Positions 17,954-26,379 of a stretch of 64,000 nt of DNA are shown here, piece after piece (positions within the stretch are counted from its first letter, which is position 1; every line of letters starts with the position of its first letter). Below the pieces are notes generated by a model. The model was given only the letters and a program-made list of their open reading frames with translations, did no database searches and was not told the DNA's origin. The position numbers and the translations under genes are program-made. Location: the NCBI RefSeq assembly GCF_023656565.1, contig NZ_JAMOKG010000001.1:1122456-1186455 (forward strand), written 5' to 3'. The stretch comes from Flavobacterium tyrosinilyticum (GTDB lineage Bacteria; Bacteroidota; Bacteroidia; Flavobacteriales; Flavobacteriaceae).

Positions 17954-18649
17954 TTACACAGCAAAAAATAATTCTAGTTCTTGTAAGGTTTCTTCTGAGG
18001 TCTGAATATCTTTAACAATTTCTCCTTTATTAAGCGCCACAATACGATTGCAAACTTCTACAGTATGCTGTAAATCATGACTTGAAACCAAAACAGTTAC
18101 ATTTGGATCGTCGGCTAATTCTTTGATAATTTTTTTTAATCGGCTCACTGTTGTGGGATCTAAATTTGCAAAAGGCTCATCTAAAATTACAACTTCAGGA
18201 TTACCAATAAGTGTGGCAATAATACCTGCTTTTTTCTGATTTCCTTTAGATAAATCGCGAAGGTATTTTTTGTTGTTCAAAATTTCACCGTTAAAAAACT
18301 CCTCGTGTTTTGCTAGCAACGCATCAATATCTGCCTTATTCTGATTGCGTAAATCACCAATAAAATAAAAGTATTCTTCTGGAGTTAAATACCCGATAAG
18401 GAAATTTTCATCTAAAAAAGATCCTGTAAAAGATTTCCAATTCTCGCTTGTATTTACCTGAATATCATTACTTTTTATATATCCCGTTGAAGGCTGGATT
18501 AGATCTAAAAGTAAACTGAAAAAAGTCGTTTTTCCAGCTCCGTTATTTCCCACCAAGCCAAAACTTTGTCCTTTTGGGATTTCTAGATTATTAATGTTTA
18601 AAACTGTTGTTCCGTTATATGTTTTTGAAAGCTGATTTACTTGTATCAT
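17954..18649 (-). CDS. ABC transporter ATP-binding protein
   Basis: 231 residues, one complete ABC ATPase domain. Walker A is GNNGAGKTT (34-42), the signature is LSKGNQKKAGI, Walker B is EVVILDEPFANLDP, and the H-loop is VSSHDLQHTVEVC. It lies 81 bases downstream of the DUF5687 membrane protein, which supplies the matching permease. Similar pairs in Bacteroidota are exporters of unknown cargo. Residues DENFLIGYLTPEEYFYFIG fill the usual Q-loop region. Nothing in the sequence shows the substrate. Confidence 0.92.
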   Translation of the reverse strand: MIQVNQLSKTYNGTTVLNINNLEIPKGQSFGLVGNNGAGKTTFFSLLLDLIQPSTGYIKSNDIQVNTSENWKSFTGSFLDENFLIGYLTPEEYFYFIGDLRNQNKADIDALLAKHEEFFNGEILNNKKYLRDLSKGNQKKAGIIATLIGNPEVVILDEPFANLDPTTVSRLKKIIKELADDPNVTVLVSSHDLQHTVEVCNRIVALNKGEIVKDIQTSEETLQELELFFAV

Positions 18650-18730
18650 AATAATTTTAGATTGTTGATTTCAGATTTTAGATATAAAATGAAGATAATG
18701 ATCTCATTTTCAAATTGACAATTTATCTAA

Positions 18731-20191
18731 TTAACCCTTTTGTTTATAAGCACTTATTGTACTGTATTTTTCTATTTTGTACCTCTTTTCTATTATTGAA
18801 AACACTTTTTCTTTAAAGATAAAACCCAAAATTCCTGCTCCTGCAACCAAACTTAATGCTACAGTTTTATCTGCAAAACGAAGTCCAAGCCAATACAATA
18901 ATAAAGGAAGGAATATTTTTGGCAAAGACAGAAGCATCGAATTTACATTAAACGCTTTTTTATCTCCAAAAGCACCACCAGCACTGCTTAAATCAATTGG
19001 TGTTTTAGTAAAAGCACCTCCCAAAAGTACCAAATGAGAATTTACGCCAATATTATAAATTGCACCAACTACAATCGTTAGATAAACTTCCCATCCGTAA
19101 AAAAGATAAAAAGATGCTAGAATTGTAGAAATAAAAGTAGCAATTACAATTAGCCACCATTTTGCGGTAATATAACCTCTATACGGAATATTCTGTGTCA
19201 TCATTAATTGATAATATGAACTATCCCAGCTGGGTACAAACTGTCCGAAGACAAATAGAAATCCTCCTGAAACGAATATTCCAGCAAAAATTTGCATAGC
19301 AGGCGGTTGATGTGTATTTCCGAAAAAAATCAATCCGTAGAATAAAAAGATCACACTCATTACTATAGTAGTCTTTGATCTTTTATTTCTTTTGATAAGT
19401 CTAATGTCATTTTTAAGGAAAGTCCCCAAAGTACCAAACTGATTTAGCCAAGAAAGATTTTCTGTAGAGGCAACATCATGTTTTACAGAAAGTCCTGCAT
19501 CGAGATATAAATTCTTTTCGAAGTATTTAAATGTAAAATAATGAAATGCAATTAATACTAAAATCGGAATCAAGAAAAACCCATCTATTTCATAAAAGCT
19601 TTGAAAAAATGGAGTTGTAAACTCCGTAATATCAAATAATTGATAATACTGCGCACCTCCTAGAACTACAATTAGCAGTAGAAAAAGAGCAAATAATCTA
19701 TCGATATTGCTTAAAATAATATTCAGAAAATTGTTAATGTAAATAATAGATATTACTCCCAAATGCCAAAAAATAATTTGGACAACATCATATCCGTTTA
19801 AAATTAGGACAACTGTAAATGGAATAAAAAATAAAGCATGTATCCAGTTAAAAAAGGATAAGATGGTTTTACCTAAAGAAAAATGAACAATAGTTGTTTT
19901 CTTTAAAGGAAGAGCTAGCAAAGGTTTGATGTTTAATACAGGAATTGACTGTAATAACAATCGAACTGCTAAATCGCCTAGAAAATAATAAATTAGAAAT
20001 TTGTTTAAAGTTGCCAGAGGTTCCAAATTCATTTCCTTAAGCATATAAAATGCCCCCACGCCCATAGCAATAAAAATTAATGAAAAATAGATCATCAAAA
20101 AACCTATTATTATTTTCATTGTCAGATTTTTACCGAAAGATGCCGACCTAACAAAGGCCTTCCATTCGAGATAAATAAACTTCTTAATCAT
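18731..20191 (-). CDS. DUF5687 family ABC transporter membrane subunit
   Basis: 486 residues with about 12 hydrophobic segments. The N terminus IKKFIYLEWKAFVRSASFGK followed by NLTMKIIIGFLMIYF is the hallmark of DUF5687, a family of ABC-2-like permeases restricted to Bacteroidota. It is the first gene of a two-gene unit with the ATPase at 17954-18649. The substrate is unknown. Confidence 0.87.
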   Translation of the reverse strand: MIKKFIYLEWKAFVRSASFGKNLTMKIIIGFLMIYFSLIFIAMGVGAFYMLKEMNLEPLATLNKFLIYYFLGDLAVRLLLQSIPVLNIKPLLALPLKKTTIVHFSLGKTILSFFNWIHALFFIPFTVVLILNGYDVVQIIFWHLGVISIIYINNFLNIILSNIDRLFALFLLLIVVLGGAQYYQLFDITEFTTPFFQSFYEIDGFFLIPILVLIAFHYFTFKYFEKNLYLDAGLSVKHDVASTENLSWLNQFGTLGTFLKNDIRLIKRNKRSKTTIVMSVIFLFYGLIFFGNTHQPPAMQIFAGIFVSGGFLFVFGQFVPSWDSSYYQLMMTQNIPYRGYITAKWWLIVIATFISTILASFYLFYGWEVYLTIVVGAIYNIGVNSHLVLLGGAFTKTPIDLSSAGGAFGDKKAFNVNSMLLSLPKIFLPLLLYWLGLRFADKTVALSLVAGAGILGFIFKEKVFSIIEKRYKIEKYSTISAYKQKG

Positions 20192-20296
20192 GGTTTATGG
20201 TTTTAATATTTTTGTAGTAAGAGACCAAATGTAGGAAAACGTTACAAAAAAAGTTAAAAAAAATAATTTCGTGCTAAAATTTTAATAGTGGTTTGC

Positions 20297-20304
20297 TACT
20301 TTTG
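20297..20304 (+). promoter_or_regulatory. -7 box of the ferredoxin-type reductase gene
   Basis: TACTTTTG matches TAnnTTTG, 16 bases before the ATG at 20320. An in-frame TTG at 20293 lies upstream of this box and so cannot be the start. Confidence 0.65.
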
Positions 20305-20319
20305 CATAAAAATTCTATC

Positions 20320-21372
20320 ATGCCTTCATTCTTAAAACTTATAATTAAAGAGGTTAAACGCGAAACTGCAGATGCTGTTTCGATTCTTTTTAATGTTCCT
20401 GAAGAACTAAAATCTGACTATAAATTTATAGCAGGCCAATATATAAATTTAAAATTAACTCTTGATAACCAAGAAATTAGACGTGCATATTCTATTTGCT
20501 CTGCACCAGACAGCGGCGAATTAAGAATTGCTGTAAAAGCAGTAAAAAATGGTCTTTTTTCTCAGTTTGCCAATACAACCTTAAAAGCGGGAGATGTTCT
20601 TGAAGTAGGCCAGCCTGAAGGTAAATTTACTTTTGAACCAGATGCTGAAAGACAAAAAAACTACGCGGCTTTTGTTGCAGGAAGCGGAATTACTCCAGTT
20701 CTTTCTATCATAAAATCGGTTTTAAAAAATGAACCAAAAAGTTCATTTGTATTGGTTTACGGAAATAAAACTCCTGAAAGCACCATCTTTCACCAAGAGC
20801 TTCACGATTTGCAATTACAATATGTAGGCAGGCTTTTTGTGCATTATGTGTACAGCCAAGCAAAAGCTGAAAATGCTTTATTTGGAAGAATTGAAAAATC
20901 GGCTGTAAATTTTGTTTTAAACAACAAACACAAAGAACTTCAATTTGATAAGTTTTTCCTTTGCGGACCAGAAGAAATGATTAACACCGTTTCTAATGTT
21001 TTGAAAGAGAAAAATGTAAAAGAATCAGCTATTAAATTTGAGTTGTTCACGTCTTCTTCTGAAGAACATGAAATTCAGGGTTCTCAAGAAGGACATACAA
21101 AAATTACTGTTTTGGTCGACGATGAAGAAACTACTTTTGAAATGTCTAAAAAACAAACTATTCTTGACGCAGCTCTAAAACAAGGTGTTGACGCTCCTTA
21201 TTCTTGTCAAGGCGGAATTTGCAGCAGCTGTTTAGGCCGTGTTACAAAAGGAAGCGCAGAAATGACTAAAAATTCTATTTTAACAGATGGCGAAATTGCT
21301 GAAGGTTTAATTTTAACTTGTCAAGCACATCCAACATCAGAGACCATTTATGTTGATTACGACGACGTTTAG
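20320..21372 (+). CDS. Ferredoxin-NAD(P)H reductase-type flavoprotein with C-terminal 2Fe-2S domain (PaaE-like)
   Basis: 350 residues in three parts. The FAD-binding barrel (about 1-105) has the RAYSICSAP flavin motif. The NAD(P)-binding domain (about 105-235) has AGSGITPVLSIIKSVL and LCGPEEMI. The C-terminal plant-type ferredoxin domain (about 260-345) has cysteines in SCQGGICSSCLG and a fourth in LTCQAHP. This order matches PaaE and related oxygenase reductases, which pass electrons from NAD(P)H through FAD to a 2Fe-2S centre. No phenylacetate pathway genes are adjacent, so the partner is unknown. The ATG at 20320 is chosen because a -7 box lies between it and an upstream TTG. Confidence 0.9.
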   Translation: MPSFLKLIIKEVKRETADAVSILFNVPEELKSDYKFIAGQYINLKLTLDNQEIRRAYSICSAPDSGELRIAVKAVKNGLFSQFANTTLKAGDVLEVGQPEGKFTFEPDAERQKNYAAFVAGSGITPVLSIIKSVLKNEPKSSFVLVYGNKTPESTIFHQELHDLQLQYVGRLFVHYVYSQAKAENALFGRIEKSAVNFVLNNKHKELQFDKFFLCGPEEMINTVSNVLKEKNVKESAIKFELFTSSSEEHEIQGSQEGHTKITVLVDDEETTFEMSKKQTILDAALKQGVDAPYSCQGGICSSCLGRVTKGSAEMTKNSILTDGEIAEGLILTCQAHPTSETIYVDYDDV

Positions 21373-21391
21373 TCTTTAAAATTCCAATATC

Positions 21392-21439
21392 AAAAATTCC
21401 AAATTCCAATCTTTCAATTGGGATTTGGAATTTTTTTTG
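21392..21439 (+). terminator. Rho-independent terminator after the reductase gene
   Basis: A 19-bp stem (arms 21392-21410 and 21417-21435, one G-T pair) with a six-base loop runs into eight T. Confidence 0.85.
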
Positions 21440-21457
21440 TTTAATTGCGTTTCTACT

Positions 21458-21486
21458 CTTTGTCAAAGTTTAAAACTTTGATAAAG
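21458..21486. repeat. 29-bp palindrome, copy 1
   Basis: The sequence begins CTTTGTCAAAGTTTAAAA and is almost a perfect palindrome. A second copy at 59366-59394 matches it at 27 of 29 bases, so it is a dispersed element. Confidence 0.7.
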
Positions 21487-21532
21487 ATGTAACTTGTAAT
21501 TTGGAATTTAAAAATTTGAAAATTATTTATTT

Positions 21533-21841
21533 ATGAAATCTGTACGAGAAATTTTTAGAAATAAAGAATATCTTTTGGAAGAGCCAGAAGTTATGAAGCT
21601 GGTTGATTACTGCGAAGAACTTCAGGACGAAATTGTTGAATTTAAATTTCAAAAAACCGACAATAAAGAACTTGCTTTACTAGACATGATCAAAGAGGTT
21701 CTAAAAGGCTGTGATGCCATCGAAAGAGAACAAATGGAACATGAACGCTACGGTTATGACGCGCCAAATTATCAGGAAACTATTGCAAATCTAAAAAGTT
21801 ACATTTACAGTCGCTGCCGTGATGAGAAAATTTGGCTCTAA
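21533..21841 (+). CDS. Conserved hypothetical protein
   Basis: 102 residues, acidic and helical: RNKEYLLEEPEVMKLVDYCE, then ELQDEIVEFKFQ and YSRCRDEKIWL at the end. There is no signal peptide, membrane segment or motif I recognise. It behaves like a real gene in codon use and has an ATG with an AT-rich leader. It follows the reductase gene after a terminator, so it likely has its own promoter. I do not assign a function. Confidence 0.65.
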   Translation: MKSVREIFRNKEYLLEEPEVMKLVDYCEELQDEIVEFKFQKTDNKELALLDMIKEVLKGCDAIEREQMEHERYGYDAPNYQETIANLKSYIYSRCRDEKIWL

Positions 21842-21981
21842 TTGAAATAAAAGCAAAATTTTGGATAAATATTGCTGATTTTTCATTAAATTAGGAGTAT
21901 AATTACGGCAATCTTACTCTCATTGTTTTGAGATTTTGTGGAGCTAAATCAAATTTGTCAAACATTTAAACATTAAATATC

Positions 21982-22416
21982 ATGACAGCTCACGTTCAAC
22001 ACTTTCATTTATATCTATTTATTATGCTTGTTGTAACTGCTTCGCTATGCGTTTTGGCAGTTATTATAAAAATGAAAAACAAAAAAGGCCCTAAGTTGCT
22101 CGAAAGAGAAAAATACAATTCGACTTTGACCGAAAAAATGGTAGAAGTAAAAAAGACAGATTCGAACATCTTTAATATCTGGCCTTATGTAAGCAGACTT
22201 AAATCGGCTAAAATTTTATCTAAAAAAATTAAAGATCACGACTTAATTTACAAAATTTACAGAGATTCATCTGATAAATTCGAACACATTCTATTGTCAA
22301 CCGAAGACAAAAATAACTTTGTCACCATTATAGTAAACAAAAAAAGAAAAAAAACTATCGGATACTCTTTCCTCGATTCTAATGAAAGATACGATTTAAA
22401 CAAAAATATTGCTTAA
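21982..22416 (+). CDS. Small membrane-anchored hypothetical protein
   Basis: 144 residues. One hydrophobic helix near the N terminus (about 9-29, YLFIMLVVTASLCVLAVIIK) is followed by a basic cytoplasmic-type domain with alternating Lys and polar residues. The last 60 residues (IYRDSSDKFEHILLSTEDKN, then IGYSFLDSNERYDL) look like a small beta-rich domain. No family is recognised. It is flanked by short noncoding gaps with palindromes and is probably a single-gene unit. Confidence 0.6.
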   Translation: MTAHVQHFHLYLFIMLVVTASLCVLAVIIKMKNKKGPKLLEREKYNSTLTEKMVEVKKTDSNIFNIWPYVSRLKSAKILSKKIKDHDLIYKIYRDSSDKFEHILLSTEDKNNFVTIIVNKKRKKTIGYSFLDSNERYDLNKNIA

Positions 22417-22473
22417 ATATTATTTTTACCAGCAATACTCCAGCCGGGAAAAATATTTATAGAAACAAATGAA

Positions 22474-22530
22474 AGAAGCTCCAGAGAAACGACTATATTA
22501 TGAAAAATATGTCGCTCCTCTGGAGCTTTA
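22474..22530. repeat. Long interrupted palindrome in the gap before the GT9 gene
   Basis: Outer arms AAGCTCCAGAG (22476-22486) and CTCTGGAGCTT (22518-22528) enclose a second stem made by CGACTATATT and AAATATGTCG. The flanks (AAATATTTATAGAAACAA and TGCTATAAATATTT) also mirror each other. There is no T run. It looks like a REP-type dispersed palindrome rather than a terminator. Confidence 0.7.
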
Positions 22531-22616
22531 ATATTGTAGACGTTATTCCTTGCTATAAATATTTCGCTTCTCCGAAGCTTGCAAGTAACTATCGTTTTAG
22601 CCTGTTTTAAAAATAT

Positions 22617-23666
22617 TTATAAAAGCTGTTCTGTAAGTTTGTCAACAACCTGTTGCGGTAAAATTGTCCTCATCGCATCCTCATATCCTTCAACAACTTT
22701 ATTGCCATAAACTGAAGTTGGTAATTGTGGATATTGATTTCGGTCTGAAGTTAGGGCGTTTTCTAAGCTTTGATTGAAAGGCAAAAATCCAGCATAAGGA
22801 TGTGTCGCACCCCAAAGAGTAACAACTTTTACGCCCAGCATTGCTGCAATATGCGCATTTCCAGAATCCATAGAAAGCATTACATCAAGATTGCTGATCA
22901 ATTGTAATTCCTGCTGAAATTTAATTTTCCCAGCCATATTAATTACATTTTCAAATGGTTGTGCAAGAGAATCTAAAATTTCGATTTCTTTTTTTCCTCC
23001 GCCAAAAAGCAAAATTTTATATGATGAATTTTCAGCCAATTTTTCAATTACCTCTTTCATTAAGTCCAAAGGATAAACTTTAGAATCATATTGTGCAAAA
23101 GGCGCAATTCCGATAAGCTTTTGATTTTCATTTCCGATAATGTCTAAAACATCAGAACTTAAAACTGCTTTTTCAGGAAATGCTGGTTTCGATAAATCTA
23201 AAGGAAAACCTAATTCTTCAAACACTTTTACATGTCTTTCAAACATGGTTGGCAATTGTTTGAAAATCTTATTTTCTTCACGCGTTAATTCTTTTTTTCC
23301 TTCTCGGCCTTTATCAACGGTTGCTCTTTTTTTTCCGCTTAAAGCGAAAAGCAAACTCACAATCTTAGATCTTAAAACATTATGAAGATCTGCAAACGCA
23401 TCGATTTTTAGTTTTTTTACATCTTTAAATAATCGTAAAAGTCCAAGAAATCCTTTATGTTTTTCTTTTTCATCAAAAGCAAAAAATTCAAGATTCGGAA
23501 TTCCCTCAAAGAAAGGTTTAAAAAACGGACGTGAAATAACGGTCAATTTTACCGTTGGATATTGTTTTACAAAAGCTCGTAAAACAGGAACCGTCATGGC
23601 GACATCTCCCATTGCGGATAGTCTCATGACGGCTATATGCTTAATTTTGCTAGACAAGTCTGCCAA
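22617..23666 (-). CDS. Glycosyltransferase family 9 (heptosyltransferase-like)
   Basis: 349 residues in a GT-B fold. The N-terminal RLSAMGDVAMTVPVLRAF is the GT9 opening and the C-terminal MSMDSGNAHIAAMLGVKVV followed by LWGATHPYAGF is the donor-binding motif. GT9 enzymes transfer heptose or other sugars to lipopolysaccharide cores. Four bases separate it from the DUF4254 gene, so the two are translated from one mRNA. The start is uncertain: TTG at 23666 follows the previous stop closely, and the first ATG, at 23627, would remove 13 residues and leave MRLSAMGDV as N terminus. Confidence 0.87.
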   Translation of the reverse strand: MADLSSKIKHIAVMRLSAMGDVAMTVPVLRAFVKQYPTVKLTVISRPFFKPFFEGIPNLEFFAFDEKEKHKGFLGLLRLFKDVKKLKIDAFADLHNVLRSKIVSLLFALSGKKRATVDKGREGKKELTREENKIFKQLPTMFERHVKVFEELGFPLDLSKPAFPEKAVLSSDVLDIIGNENQKLIGIAPFAQYDSKVYPLDLMKEVIEKLAENSSYKILLFGGGKKEIEILDSLAQPFENVINMAGKIKFQQELQLISNLDVMLSMDSGNAHIAAMLGVKVVTLWGATHPYAGFLPFNQSLENALTSDRNQYPQLPTSVYGNKVVEGYEDAMRTILPQQVVDKLTEQLL

Positions 23667-23670
23667 ATTA

Positions 23671-24276
23671 TTATTTTTTATTTTGATACAAAACTGGGTT
23701 CAAATCATCGTCGTTGTACATTTTCATTTGTTTGTACACTTTCATGAATTTATCTCCGTTTTCGATATCTGTCAATAATTCTTCAATTGCTGTAGATAAA
23801 TCTGTTCTTTGTTCTAAAAGAATATTTAATTTTTCCTGACATTTATCTCTGTGCTCCTGAGAAGCTTCAGCACGATTAGCTTCTTCATTCATATGATAAA
23901 TTTTTAAAGCCAAAATAGACAATCTGTCAAAAGCCCAAGCTGGACTTTCAGAATTGATTTTCGCTCCGTCTTTTACTTTAACATCGCTATACTTTTGTAA
24001 AAAGTAGCTATCTATATATTCCACCATATCAGTACGTTCCTGATTTGATGCATCAATTCTTCTTTTTAAAGTTAATGCCGCAACTGGGTCAATCTGCGGA
24101 TCACGAATAATATCTTCAAAATGCCATTGAACGGTATCAATCCAGTTTTTTAGATATAACAAATGCTCGAACTTATCTTTTGGATAAGGGTTATTGATCG
24201 GCTGATCTACATTATCAAACTGGTGATAATCTTTGATGCTTTGCTCGAAAACAGAATATGCTAATTTTGAAAACAT
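23671..24276 (-). CDS. DUF4254 family protein
   Basis: 201 residues, mostly helical, without signal or membrane segment. The WHFEDIIRDPQIDPVAALTL segment, followed by KRRIDASNQERTDMVEYID, is the conserved core of DUF4254. This Bacteroidota family is found next to GT9 glycosyltransferases, as here, but has no known activity. A -7 box (24297-24304) lies just upstream, so DUF4254 and GT9 form a two-gene operon. The role is likely in lipopolysaccharide or cell-surface glycan assembly, by context only. Confidence 0.86.
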   Translation of the reverse strand: MFSKLAYSVFEQSIKDYHQFDNVDQPINNPYPKDKFEHLLYLKNWIDTVQWHFEDIIRDPQIDPVAALTLKRRIDASNQERTDMVEYIDSYFLQKYSDVKVKDGAKINSESPAWAFDRLSILALKIYHMNEEANRAEASQEHRDKCQEKLNILLEQRTDLSTAIEELLTDIENGDKFMKVYKQMKMYNDDDLNPVLYQNKK

Positions 24277-24296
24277 GTTTTTATTTTTTTATAAAA

Positions 24297-24304
24297 CAAA
24301 GATA
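24297..24304 (-). promoter_or_regulatory. -7 box of the DUF4254-GT9 operon
   Basis: TATCTTTG on the minus strand, 20 bases before the ATG, matches TAnnTTTG exactly. Confidence 0.65.
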
Positions 24305-24386
24305 CTTTTTATACTTTTATACTTTGAAAAAAAACAGCAATTTTTCAATTATTCTTAAAAAACAATTGCTCTTCTAAAAAAATAAT

Positions 24387-25040
24387 ATGAAAATCCATTA
24401 TATCTCTGAGAACAACAGTGTGTTAAATCATTTTTTAGGCCAAATCCGAAATGTAAATGTTCAAAACGACAGTATGCGTTTTCGTAGAAATATTGAGCGC
24501 ATTGGAGAAATTATGGCTTATGAATTAAGCAAAATTTTGCCTTATAAAAAAGTCGAAATTCAGACGCCTCTAGGAATTAAGAGCACCACAGAAATTGATG
24601 CCGATTTGGTATTATGCCCAATTTTAAGAGCTGGATTACCACTTCACAATGGGTTTTTAAATTATTTTGATCATGCCGAAAACAGCTTTGTGTCTGCCTG
24701 CAGATATCATCCAAATAATGACGACGAATTTGAAATTCGAGTTGAATATCAAGCTATTTCAGATTTAAATAATAAGACTGTTCTGCTTCTTGACCCAATG
24801 CTGGCAACTGGACAATCAATTGTTGCTGTTCATAAAAAATTAGTAGAAAATGCAACTCCAACAGAAATACATATTGTTGTTGTTATTGCTGCTCCAGAAG
24901 GAATTGCTTACCTAGAAAAAAATCTTCCAGAAAACTGCCACTTATGGGTTGCTTCTTTAGACGAAAAACTAAACGAAAAAAACTACATTGTTCCAGGACT
25001 TGGCGACGCTGGCGATCTTGCTTACGGAAGCAAATTATAA
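24387..25040 (+). CDS. upp: Uracil phosphoribosyltransferase
   Basis: 217 residues. It converts uracil and PRPP to UMP in pyrimidine salvage. The PRPP-binding loop is LLDPMLATGQS (about residues 134-144), the specific UPRTase variant. RAGLPLHNGF and CPIL upstream are conserved, and the C terminus GLGDAGDLAYG is the uracil-binding loop. Its last six bases overlap the end of the convergent DUF6427 gene. Confidence 0.96.
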   Translation: MKIHYISENNSVLNHFLGQIRNVNVQNDSMRFRRNIERIGEIMAYELSKILPYKKVEIQTPLGIKSTTEIDADLVLCPILRAGLPLHNGFLNYFDHAENSFVSACRYHPNNDDEFEIRVEYQAISDLNNKTVLLLDPMLATGQSIVAVHKKLVENATPTEIHIVVVIAAPEGIAYLEKNLPENCHLWVASLDEKLNEKNYIVPGLGDAGDLAYGSKL

Positions 25041-25964
25041 CTGAGAGAAAAAAGTAAATAAACTACACACAATCAAGGTATAATATACAATTTCGTTGTT
25101 CAATTTCTGCTGTACATATTCGACATGACTTGCTGCCATTATTGTTAATGGCGCAATACTGAACAATAATAAATCGTTACTTTTATTTGGCGAAATAATG
25201 TAAACAAATACTGCTATAAAAAAACAAGCTACAATTTTCTTGTATGAAGAATGTACAATTTGTGGTCTGTTTGACAGCGTCATTAGCATGGAAGTAACAA
25301 AAAATAGCGCTACAGCTGTGTATATAGAAAGTGCTGCGTTTTCGTAATTATTCTTAAAATAATCTATTCTAAAATCGACTACAGCTCTTTCTTGAATGAA
25401 AGTTAAAGCATCAATATTTAAAATTAATGATGTCATGTAGAACAAAATTATTACGGCCAAAAGTGCTATAAAAGGCAAAACCCAGTTTCTATAATCTCTT
25501 GAAACGTGAAAAATAATAGAGATATAAACCAATATGATAAAGAGAATACTCCAAAATTGAAATAAAGAAGCTACAAAAATCCAAAATGCAGCATCAAATA
25601 TTTTTTCTTTTGATGCTTTAAGAGATTGCAGCGAAACTAATCTTCGAAGCGCCAATAAAATGAAAAAATTGGCATAGATAACATTGGAGTCATTAAAGAT
25701 TGTTGGAAAAAATAAAATAAACAACAAGTAGAAAAGTATCGCGTAACCGTTGTCTTTACTAAGTCCGTTCTTTTTTACGATAAAATTAATCATAAAAAAA
25801 GAAGCCAAAATAAAGCACAACAAACTCACTTTTTGAAAAGCCAAAAAATAAGAAGTAACCCAAGATGGGTCTTTAATTTGGAACATAAAAAAGAAAACCA
25901 GTATTAAAATTACAACCAATGAATAATTTAATGGTGTAGATTTTTTAAAAACACTTGTTATCAT
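25035..25964 (-). CDS. DUF6427 family integral membrane protein
   Basis: 309 residues with roughly nine hydrophobic segments spread along the length and short polar loops. The N terminus FKKSTPLNYSLVVILILVFF and the loop FFPTIFNDSNVIYANFFILL fit the DUF6427 family, a Bacteroidota-only membrane protein group without a known function. It is read toward upp and overlaps its 3' end by six bases, so the two transcripts must overlap. No partner gene is obvious. Confidence 0.8.
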   Translation of the reverse strand: MITSVFKKSTPLNYSLVVILILVFFFMFQIKDPSWVTSYFLAFQKVSLLCFILASFFMINFIVKKNGLSKDNGYAILFYLLFILFFPTIFNDSNVIYANFFILLALRRLVSLQSLKASKEKIFDAAFWIFVASLFQFWSILFIILVYISIIFHVSRDYRNWVLPFIALLAVIILFYMTSLILNIDALTFIQERAVVDFRIDYFKNNYENAALSIYTAVALFFVTSMLMTLSNRPQIVHSSYKKIVACFFIAVFVYIISPNKSNDLLLFSIAPLTIMAASHVEYVQQKLNNEIVYYTLIVCSLFTFFSQL

Positions 25965-26106
25965 AAGGATATTTTATACTTTTGTGATTGTAAAGATAAT
26001 ACTTGTTTAAAAGGAAAAACCTAACAAGTTGAAAAAAAGATTTGGTTTACCGAATTTTATCTTCAAGGCATTACACAACAATAAATAACATATAATTTTT
26101 AAAATT

Positions 26107-26337
26107 ATGACAGCTTTTTTTGAAGGAATTCAATACCTATTTGTTAACATTTTGTTTGCTCCTCTTGACTTTTTACGTCATTTAGAATTAATTACTTGGT
26201 TTGGTGCAAACACTATTAACTGGATTTTTATGATCATCTGTGCATGCGCAATCGTTTATTGGATTAAACAATTACGTATTTTTGATGACGCTGGAACAGA
26301 AAACCAAGATACAACGGCTCATTCATTTTTAAAATAA
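26107..26337 (+). CDS. DUF6341 family small membrane protein
   Basis: 76 residues with two hydrophobic stretches: FFEGIQYLFVNILFAPLDFL and INWIFMIICACAIVYWIKQL, then a polar tail. This compact pattern is the Bacteroidota DUF6341 family, usually next to the DUF6427 gene, as here (divergent). Function is unknown. Confidence 0.8.
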   Translation: MTAFFEGIQYLFVNILFAPLDFLRHLELITWFGANTINWIFMIICACAIVYWIKQLRIFDDAGTENQDTTAHSFLK

Positions 26338-26369
26338 AAAACCAAACCCTTTAATTAAAAAGGGCTGGT
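26335..26369 (-). terminator. Terminator for purD
   Basis: Stem of ACC and CCCTTT pairing with AAAGGG and GGT, followed on the minus strand by TTTTTATTTT. It is 11 bases beyond the purD stop. On the plus strand it sits right after the DUF6341 stop. Confidence 0.7.
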
Positions 26370-26379
26370 GAATTTATTT

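Noticed and set aside
21275..21466. 63-codon minus-strand frame at the end of the reductase gene
   Set aside because: It overlaps the 2Fe-2S domain codons and the terminator; a shadow of those features.
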